A DNA stretch of 7,140 nucleotides from Paracoccaceae bacterium (GTDB taxonomy: Bacteria; Pseudomonadota; Alphaproteobacteria; Rhodobacterales; Rhodobacteraceae), in assembly GCA_003545125.1 (NCBI GenBank), contig DQCI01000313.1, positions 28,702-35,841 on the forward strand, given 5' to 3'. Below the pieces are notes generated by a model, which saw nothing but the letters and a program-made list of their open reading frames with translations, searched no databases and was not told the DNA's origin. The stretch's first letter is position 1; every line of letters starts with the position of its first letter. Position numbers and translations under genes: made by a program. Of this stretch, positions 1 through 5,140 are shown in pieces.

Positions 1-220
1 CCTGCGCGCCATCCTGCGCAGCATCGGCGAGACAGGGGCCGACGACCCGGCCCGCGTCCGCCCCTGCCTGGATCAGACGGAGCGCACCCTCGTCCGGATC
101 TGCGAAAAACATCGCCCCGCCCAGGTCCTGCACCCAGCGTCCGTCGGATGCGAGGAAAACGACCTCACCCGTCAGGAGGTCGTTGGCGGAAACGTATTCC
201 AGCCGGGCCGGGTGGGACAT
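1..220 (-). CDS. DUF2849 family protein, 5' part only
   Basis: The reverse strand reads open from an ATG at 220-218 to the window edge, giving 73 residues that begin MSHPARLEYVSANDLLTGEV. The pattern 'V-(S/T)-A-N-D-L-L-x-G-(E/D)-V-V-(F/Y)-L', then G-x-W-x-x-D-L, and later AGADAGRVVGPCLADAAQD fits my recollection of DUF2849, a small alphaproteobacterial family of unknown biochemical function. DUF2849 genes are normally found beside the siroheme synthase and sulfite/nitrite reductase (cysI) genes, so this is probably the first gene of an assimilatory sulfur operon running leftwards out of the window; that operon is inferred, not seen. The start is supported by GGAGG five bases upstream. Only the C-terminal part, expected to be short, is missing. 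Family assignment is from motif memory rather than a search. Confidence 0.8.
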   Translation of the reverse strand, partial: MSHPARLEYVSANDLLTGEVVFLASDGRWVQDLGGAMFFADPDEGALRLIQAGADAGRVVGPCLADAAQDGAQ

Positions 221-225
221 GATCG

Positions 226-230
226 CCTCC
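226..230 (-). promoter_or_regulatory. Ribosome binding site for the DUF2849 gene
   Basis: On the minus strand GGAGG lies five bases before the ATG at 220-218. It fixes the start of the leftward gene, which has no stop codon inside the window. Confidence 0.75.
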
Positions 231-372
231 GATGTCTTGGTTTCGCGCCATATTGGGAGATTGTTCCGGTTCCTGGCAGTATCCGGAGGTCTATAAGAAC
301 GCTGCCCCTTCAGAAGGCACTCTCGGAGGCAGAACTCGAATTTCGGTGCCATTCGGACAACCAGCATACCGC

Positions 373-402
373 GCGGACAAACGCGGCCAAACTGGGCCAA
401 AC
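373..402. repeat. Three tandem 10-bp near-repeats
   Basis: Three consecutive units read GCGGACAAAC, GCGGCCAAAC and TGGGCCAAAC. All share the end CAAAC, and units two and three share GGCCAAAC. The period is 10 bases, close to one helical turn, so the copies face the same side of the DNA. The block lies about 150-180 bases upstream of the leftward DUF2849 start and about 340 bases upstream of the nuclease start. A cluster of binding sites for a regulator is possible; no regulator is identified. Confidence 0.55.
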
Positions 403-486
403 CGCTCCGACGCCGTCCGTCCGGATCTCGCAAGCGATCGCGGCCCGCAGGCGCCCCGAATCCCCGGCACCAGACCCGTCGGCCAC

Positions 487-505
487 CCTCGGGGCAGCCC
501 CGAGG
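487..505. repeat. Perfect 8-bp inverted repeat with 3-base loop
   Basis: CCTCGGGG, loop CAG, CCCCGAGG. The stem is perfect and GC-rich, so it would fold stably in RNA on either strand. There is no T-run after it in either direction, so it is not a standard intrinsic terminator. It sits in the middle of the divergent intergenic region. Confidence 0.6.
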
Positions 506-627
506 CGCCGCCGCCCGCCCGCCGCCGATCCTGCCCGCGCGCTGCGCCAGCCCTTGAAAGGTTAACGAACCCGGCAACGAGCGCGCCAGACCGCCAAAAA
601 AGACTCAATCTCGACAATGCCGTACCT

Positions 628-644
628 GGAAACAGATTGTTTCC
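628..644. promoter_or_regulatory. 17-bp palindrome, candidate operator of the nuclease gene
   Basis: GGAAACA, spacer GAT, TGTTTCC is a perfect 7-3-7 inverted repeat in the AT-richer stretch about 100 bases before the nuclease start codon. The odd length and short AT-rich arms suit a dimeric transcription factor better than an RNA hairpin. I do not recognise the consensus and cannot name the regulator. It may overlap the promoter, but no clear -10/-35 pair was found to show this. Confidence 0.5.
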
Positions 645-654
645 AAATCCCGTC

Positions 655-670
655 TTACGTTTTTTACGTT
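655..670. repeat. Direct repeat TTACGTT x2
   Basis: TTACGTT occurs at 655-661 and again at 664-670, a 9-base period, just downstream of the 17-bp palindrome and about 70-90 bases before the nuclease start codon. The 9-base period differs from the 11-base period of Pho boxes. The block can also be read as an imperfect inverted repeat (CTTACGT / ACGTTAAG). It could be part of the promoter or an activator site. Confidence 0.4.
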
Positions 671-727
671 AAGCATGTTTGGTTCTCGTGTGGGGGCCCT
701 TTCCTGGGCTGGTGTTCTATTTTTTTA

Positions 728-734
728 AAGGAGG
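728..734 (+). promoter_or_regulatory. Ribosome binding site deciding the nuclease start
   Basis: AAGGAGG ends seven bases before the ATG at 742. It is a near-ideal Shine-Dalgarno sequence and supports 742 over the upstream TTG at 679 in the same frame, which has no such site and would put it inside the coding sequence. Confidence 0.9.
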
Positions 735-741
735 GGCGGCC

Positions 742-3700
742 ATGACTGTGCTTTTCACAGAGGGATTCGAAACCGACGGCAACGGCACGCGGTATTCGAC
801 GTCGGTACCTGAGTTCAATGATGGAAGCGGGGATTTCTTCACCCGCACCGACGGCTCCAACGTCGGCCCCGGTTACGACGTGTCCGGCGTCAGCGGCAGC
901 TTCTTCTTCGCCGCGCAGGACACCAACGGCGACGGCCAGCCTTCGACCGTGACCCTGGAGATCGCCGGCATCGACATTGCCGGCTACATTGATCTCGGAT
1001 TCTCCGGCCTCTTCGCCGAAGACGATTCGTCGGACGGCAACGAGGACTGGGACACCGACACCCAGGTCTTCGTGCAGGCCCGGATCGACGGCGGCGCCTG
1101 GGCGCCCGTGTTGCAGTTCGCGTCCCAGGCCCCCGCGACACCCAACACCGAGCCGGGCCTCGACACGGATTTCGACGGCCTCGCAGACGGCGCATCGTTG
1201 ACCGACGCCTTCACCCAGTTCACGGCAGCCATCGCCGGCAGCGGCGCGCTCCTCGACCTGCGCGTGACCTTCGAGAACCTCGAATCCGGCGACGAAGACA
1301 TTGCCCTGGACGATCTCATCATCACCGGCACCGCCACCTCGGCCCCGGTAACCGTGCTCGACGAGGCCTTCGACGACGCGTCGAAGTTCACCACCTCCGC
1401 GGGCTTCTTCTCCGATGCCGGAGTCAGTTCCGGGTTTGACTTCTTCGGCATTTCCGACGGCGCCGGCGGCGGCGATTTCGGCGGCGATCCTTTGCCGGTC
1501 GGCGTCAAACCGTACACCGGCACCACCGGCAACTTCCTGACCGGCATGGATCTCGACGGCGAAGGCGCGGGTCTGCCGATCACCGCCACCTGGACCGGGC
1601 TCGACATCTCCGGCCTCACCGACCTCAAGTTCGAGGGCGACTTCGCGGAGTTCTTCGACAGCCCCGGCGACATCGATCCAGACGACTACATCCGGATCGT
1701 TGCCAGCATCGACGGCGGCGCGCCGGTGACGATCCTCGATTTCCGCGGCGCGGATTTCTCCACGACCGTGAACGGAATCTTCCGCCAGGACACCGATTTC
1801 GACGGCACCGGCGACGGCACCGCGCTCACCGATGCACTCTCGACCTTCATGGCCGACATCGCCGGCACCGGCTCCACCCTCGACCTGTCTCTCGAGGTCA
1901 GCCTCAACTCGGGCGACGAGGATTTCGCCGTCGATAACTTCCGCGTCACCGGCACCTCCGGCAGCACCCCGACCCAGGCGGTCATCGCCAAGTCGGGCGA
2001 CGGGCTCGCGGTCGACGAAAACGGCACCCTCACCGACAGCTTCACGCTGGAGCTTGCCACCGCGCCCACACAACCCGTCTTCATCGACGTCGCCGCGCCC
2101 GATGGCCAGAGCCTGGTCAGCCTCGACGGCGTCACCTTCGCCGCCACCGTGCAGGTCGAACTGACCGACACGACGCCCGTCACCGTCCATGTCGAGGCCG
2201 TTGACGATGCCGTCGACGAGGCCACCCCGCATGCCGGTGAGCTCGCCTTCACGGTCGCCAGCACCGACCCCGACTACGACGCCCTCGTGGTCACCCCGCT
2301 TTCGGTCTCGATCGAGGACAACGACTACACGATCACCAAAATCCACGACGTCCAGGGCGCGGGCGATGCCTCGGCCATGGACGGCGACGAGGTGACCGTC
2401 GAAGCCGTGGTCACCGGTCTTCTGATGTCGGGATCGACGGTCAACGGCTTCTTCCTCCAGGAAGAGGATGCCGACGCCGACGCCGACGCGGCCACATCGG
2501 AAGGCATCTTCGTCTACCTGCCGGGCGCCACGGTCTCGGTCGGCGACAAGGTCCGCGTCACCGCCACGGTCGATGAGTTTCAGAGCCTCACCGAGCTCAC
2601 CAACGTCTCCGAGATCGCAACCCTCGACACCAGCGTGACCCTGCCCACCGCCACCCTCATCACCCTCGGCCTGACCGAGGACTACGAGGCGGTCGAGGGC
2701 ATGCGGGTCGAACTCGTCTCCGGCGGTGCCGACCCGCTCACCGTGATCGAGAACTTCAACCTCGACCGGTTCGGCCAGGTCACCGTGTCGGAAGGCACCC
2801 AGGTGCAGCCGACCCAGATCTACGACCCGCAGACGCAATCGGCCGAGGTCGAGGCGTTGGCCGAGGCCAATGCCGAAGGCCGGTTCATCATCGACGACGG
2901 CAACACCGCGCAGAACCCCGACACCCACACGCTGATCGACTCGGGCGACGGCACCCCGCTCACAGCGGGCGATCCGATCACCGAGGACGGCCCGACGCTG
3001 CGGCTCGGCTCGGAAATGGCCTCGATCACCGGCATCATGGACGAGCGCTTCGGCGACTACCGCCTCCAGGCCGACGGCCCGCTCGAAGTGGTCGAGGGCA
3101 CCGGCGACCGCCCCACGGAGGTGCCGGACGTCGGCGGCGATCTGCAAGTCGCAAGCTTCAACGTTCTGAACTTCTTCAACACGCTCGACGAGCCCGGCAA
3201 CATGACCGGGCCGAACGCGGACCAGAACCCGCGCGGCGCCGACAACGCCGAAGAATACACCCGCCAGCTCGACAAGCTCGTCAACGCGATCCTCCAGCTC
3301 GACGCCGAGGTGATCGGCCTGCAGGAGCTCGAAAACAACGGGTTCGGCACCGACAGCGCCATCGCCGCGCTGGTCGATGCGCTCAACGCCGAGCTTGGCG
3401 CGGATGTCTATTCCTTCGTCGATCCGGGTACCGGCTTCGTCGGCAGTGACGCGATCACCACCGGGATCATCTACAAGCACGACGAGGTCACCCTCACCGG
3501 CGCCTCGGTGCTGGTCTATGAGGAGAGCTCGGCGGATGAGACCTTCGCGGCGGCCGAAGCGATCCAGACCGCGATCGGCAGCACCATCGTCGAGGATTTC
3601 GACCGCAACCGTCCGACCGTCGCCGCCACGTTCACCGACGCGGACGGCAGCGAGTTCACCGTCGCCGTCAACCATTTCAAGTCGAAAGGCGACAGCGGGC

Positions 3701-4797
3701 TCGAAGATCTCGCCGAGGCCGCCATTGCCGCCGGCGCTCCGCTCGATCTGCTGATCGCGCTGATCCAGGATCCGAACTACGATCAGGGCGACGGCCAGGG
3801 GTTCTGGAACCAGGTCCGCACCGATGCAGCGCTCGAACTCGCCGAATGGCTCGAAACCAACCCGACCGGCGCCGGCTCGACCGACAACCTCGTGGTGCTG
3901 GGCGACCTCAACGCCTATGCTCAGGAAGACCCGGTGCAGGCGCTGATCGAGGCGGGCTTTACCGATCTCGCCCAGGCGCTCATCGGCCCCGACGCCTATT
4001 CCTACGTTTTCGATGGCCAGCAGGGCACGCTCGACTATGGCCTGGTCAGCGAGGGCCTGCTCGACAACGTCACCGGCGCCGCCGAATGGCACATCGCCGC
4101 CGACGAGCCGGACCTGCTGAGCTACGACTCCAGCTTCAACGATCCGGCCTTTTACAACGATGACGCCTTCGCCGCGTCGGATCACGACCCGATGCTCATC
4201 GGCCTCACGCTGGACGACCCGACCGTGCAGACCCGCTACGAGTTCGTCTCCAATCGCGGCGGCAACAAGGACAAGATCAAGTATTACGAAGACGGCGAGA
4301 AGCTCGATGTCGCCAGGATCGACGGTCCGCAGAAAATCATCAACCTGCACGAAGACGGGCTCTATATCGACGGGTTCGACGGGATGCCGGGCAAAGACTG
4401 GCTGACGATCGACAAAAACGGCCTTGGCGTGTGGTCGAAGAAGGGCGACGCCACCCACAACGGCAAGATCCACAAGACCGACCGCGACATGCTCGACGAC
4501 GAGGAAAGCATCGTCTTCCACCTCACCGACAAGAAGCACATCGGCGATGCGCTCGAGGTGGAGTTCGAATTCATGAAGGTCAAAGGCGCGGGCGAAGTCA
4601 CGCTCATCTTCCGCGACGACGGCGAGGTGGTCGACCAGGTCGACCTGACCATCGTCGACAACATGATTTCCTATGATCTGGTCGGGGATATGAGCTTCGA
4701 CGAAGTCGAGATCGAGGTCGGCGAGAGCACCAAGGTCCAGATCAGCGCCGTCGAGTTCGAGCGGCTGGCAACCGAGGACAGCTTCGCCTACGTCTGA
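742..4797 (+). CDS. Large secreted ExeM/NucH-family nuclease with duplicated N-terminal modules
   Basis: The product is 1351 residues and very acidic; it is predicted to act outside the cell on DNA or RNA. Domains in order: two related modules (about 3-200 and 204-405), each ending in D-x-D-x-D-G-x-x-D-G, a Leu/Asp-rich stretch and SGDED(I/F)A(L/V)D(D/N)-xx-(I/V)TGT; a Calx-beta-like segment (413-530, ending IEDND); a YhcR/ExeM-type OB-fold (531-626); a family linker domain (626-800); an EEP catalytic domain (800-1158); and a Lys-rich C-terminal module (1160-1351). Expected metal and catalytic residues are present: N807 in SFNVLNFF, E862 in LQELE, H978 in NHFKSKG, D1055 and N1057 in GDLNAY, D1147 and H1148 in SDHDP. 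There is no Sec signal peptide. The tail EDSFAYV, an acidic residue followed by hydrophobic ones, resembles type I secretion ends, but I see no clear RTX nonapeptides. Nuclease family assignment is strong; substrate and export route are inferred. Confidence 0.9.
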   Translation: MTVLFTEGFETDGNGTRYSTSVPEFNDGSGDFFTRTDGSNVGPGYDVSGVSGSFFFAAQDTNGDGQPSTVTLEIAGIDIAGYIDLGFSGLFAEDDSSDGNEDWDTDTQVFVQARIDGGAWAPVLQFASQAPATPNTEPGLDTDFDGLADGASLTDAFTQFTAAIAGSGALLDLRVTFENLESGDEDIALDDLIITGTATSAPVTVLDEAFDDASKFTTSAGFFSDAGVSSGFDFFGISDGAGGGDFGGDPLPVGVKPYTGTTGNFLTGMDLDGEGAGLPITATWTGLDISGLTDLKFEGDFAEFFDSPGDIDPDDYIRIVASIDGGAPVTILDFRGADFSTTVNGIFRQDTDFDGTGDGTALTDALSTFMADIAGTGSTLDLSLEVSLNSGDEDFAVDNFRVTGTSGSTPTQAVIAKSGDGLAVDENGTLTDSFTLELATAPTQPVFIDVAAPDGQSLVSLDGVTFAATVQVELTDTTPVTVHVEAVDDAVDEATPHAGELAFTVASTDPDYDALVVTPLSVSIEDNDYTITKIHDVQGAGDASAMDGDEVTVEAVVTGLLMSGSTVNGFFLQEEDADADADAATSEGIFVYLPGATVSVGDKVRVTATVDEFQSLTELTNVSEIATLDTSVTLPTATLITLGLTEDYEAVEGMRVELVSGGADPLTVIENFNLDRFGQVTVSEGTQVQPTQIYDPQTQSAEVEALAEANAEGRFIIDDGNTAQNPDTHTLIDSGDGTPLTAGDPITEDGPTLRLGSEMASITGIMDERFGDYRLQADGPLEVVEGTGDRPTEVPDVGGDLQVASFNVLNFFNTLDEPGNMTGPNADQNPRGADNAEEYTRQLDKLVNAILQLDAEVIGLQELENNGFGTDSAIAALVDALNAELGADVYSFVDPGTGFVGSDAITTGIIYKHDEVTLTGASVLVYEESSADETFAAAEAIQTAIGSTIVEDFDRNRPTVAATFTDADGSEFTVAVNHFKSKGDSGLEDLAEAAIAAGAPLDLLIALIQDPNYDQGDGQGFWNQVRTDAALELAEWLETNPTGAGSTDNLVVLGDLNAYAQEDPVQALIEAGFTDLAQALIGPDAYSYVFDGQQGTLDYGLVSEGLLDNVTGAAEWHIAADEPDLLSYDSSFNDPAFYNDDAFAASDHDPMLIGLTLDDPTVQTRYEFVSNRGGNKDKIKYYEDGEKLDVARIDGPQKIINLHEDGLYIDGFDGMPGKDWLTIDKNGLGVWSKKGDATHNGKIHKTDRDMLDDEESIVFHLTDKKHIGDALEVEFEFMKVKGAGEVTLIFRDDGEVVDQVDLTIVDNMISYDLVGDMSFDEVEIEVGESTKVQISAVEFERLATEDSFAYV
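748..1956 (+). repeat. Two diverged protein-level repeat modules in the nuclease N-terminus
   Basis: Residues 3-200 and 204-405 share an order of motifs: an opening V-L-x-E-x-F, a middle D-(I/F)-x-G-x-x-D-L-x-F-x-G-x-F-A-E, an I-D-G-G-A segment, the acidic loop DTDFDG-xx-DG (first Asp at residues 141 and 350), L-T-D-A, I-A-G-(S/T)-G, and the end SGDED(I/F)A(L/V)D. The identity is clear in the second half and weak in the first, so the duplication is old. The loop matches the pattern of calcium-binding DxDxDG sites; calcium binding is inference. The fold is probably a beta sandwich. Confidence 0.75.
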
Positions 4798-4829
4798 GCC
4801 GACAACGACCGGCCGGAAACAGCAAAACG

Positions 4830-4861
4830 CGGCGGCCCCCGAAAGGAGGCCGCCGTTTTTT
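4830..4861 (+). terminator. Intrinsic terminator of the nuclease gene
   Basis: A perfect 8-bp stem, CGGCGGCC at 4830-4837 with GGCCGCCG at 4848-4855, is capped by a C-A mismatch, two more C-G pairs and a GAAA tetraloop, and is followed by six T's (4856-4861). It begins 33 bases after the stop codon, so the nuclease forms its own transcription unit, separate from preT. A short A-run at 4824-4827 gives only a weak signal in the other direction. Confidence 0.93.
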
Positions 4862-5004
4862 GCTTCGCGGGCAGCGGGGCACCGTCGTAAGCGCGCGCGG
4901 TCTGGCCCCCGCACCGGGCCGCTGCGGCGCACCCCAAAACGCCCGTTCACCGGCGGCCGCGGATCGACACACGCACATTGCCCAGAGATTGCGCAAGACA
5001 TGGC

Positions 5005-5055
5005 GCGAAACCGGGCGTCCGGTCATTCCGGGGGCCCATCCCGGCCCTGTTTCGC
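5005..5055. repeat. Imperfect inverted repeat upstream of the preT promoter
   Basis: GCGAAACCGGGC at 5005-5016 faces GCCCTGTTTCGC at 5044-5055: eleven of twelve positions pair, with one mismatch. The 27-base interior has a further CCGGG/CCCGG pair (5028-5032 and 5040-5044). No T-run follows. It lies 35 bases before the RutR-like operator, and its role is unknown. The rest of 4862-5090 shows no gene or RNA that I can recognise. Confidence 0.45.
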
Positions 5056-5090
5056 CCGATACCCGCAATCTGCTTGGTCGATTCACAGTT

Positions 5091-5106
5091 TTGACCGTAT
5101 GGTAAA
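5091..5106. promoter_or_regulatory. RutR-like operator
   Basis: TTGACCGTATGGTAAA matches the RutR consensus known from E. coli, TTGACCA-nn-TGGTCAA, at 12 of 14 defined positions (G for A at the seventh base, A for C at the fourteenth). RutR is a TetR-family regulator that senses uracil and controls pyrimidine degradation. The site lies 34 bases before the preT start codon, exactly where a repressor of pyrimidine catabolism would act. No RutR gene lies in the window. Confidence 0.75.
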
Positions 5107-5118
5107 GTTAAAAATAAC
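5091..5118 (+). promoter_or_regulatory. Probable preTA promoter
   Basis: A -35 box TTGACC (5 of 6 to TTGACA) at 5091-5096 is followed after 16 bases by AATAAC at 5113-5118 (4 of 6 to TATAAT). Transcription would start near 5125 and leave a short leader with the ribosome binding site GGGAG at 5130-5134. The -35 box is also the left half of the RutR-like operator, so bound regulator would block polymerase. The -10 match is modest. Confidence 0.5.
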
Positions 5119-5140
5119 GAATCCGACCAGGGAGAAACCG

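Larger units (their letters stand above)
221..741. other. Divergent intergenic region without a credible gene
   Basis: This 521-base gap separates the leftward DUF2849 gene from the rightward nuclease gene and should hold both promoters. Open frames of 100-150 codons exist on both strands, but their translations are Arg/Pro/Ala-rich, resemble no family I know, and lack good ribosome binding sites. The left part is GC-rich; the last ~140 bases (about 595-730) are distinctly richer in A and T, as expected for a promoter and leader of the nuclease gene. I could not find a convincing -35/-10 pair for either direction. Weak matches such as TCGACA at 611-616 with GATTGT at 635-640 are not good enough to annotate. 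Short repeats within it are listed separately. Confidence 0.7.

Noticed and set aside
487..505. Intrinsic terminator in the divergent gap
   Set aside because: Good stem but no T-run on either strand and no gene ending nearby.
628..670. Pho box in front of the nuclease
   Set aside because: The repeats have a 9-base period and unrelated sequence; Pho boxes use CTGTCAT-like units with an 11-base period.
232..672. A 146-codon plus-strand frame (and overlapping ones at 212-565 plus and 291-617 minus) in the divergent gap
   Set aside because: Pro/Arg-rich translations with no family resemblance, no good ribosome binding site, and they run through candidate regulatory repeats.
669..676. CtrA half-site TTAAGCAT (7 of 8 to TTAACCAT)
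   Set aside because: The second half expected after seven bases (TTAA) is absent, and a single 7-of-8 match is common by chance.
679..741. Upstream TTG start for the nuclease, adding MVLVWGPFPGLVFYFF as a possible signal peptide
   Set aside because: The hydrophobic stretch is tempting, but it is read through the AAGGAGG Shine-Dalgarno sequence of the ATG at 742, has no cleavage-site logic or basic N-region, and the TTG has no ribosome binding site.
664..5001. A 1445-codon open frame on the minus strand, antisense to the whole nuclease gene
   Set aside because: It mirrors the nuclease codons: the GC-rich sense gene almost never uses TTA, CTA or TCA, so the opposite frame lacks stops. Its translation is low-complexity (Asp, Gly, Val, Arg, Glu) with no recognisable domain, while the sense protein has complete catalytic motifs.
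5000..5140. Upstream ATG start for PreT adding 47 residues
   Set aside because: The extension crosses the RutR-like operator and promoter, does not resemble the family, and the ATG at 5141 has a ribosome binding site.
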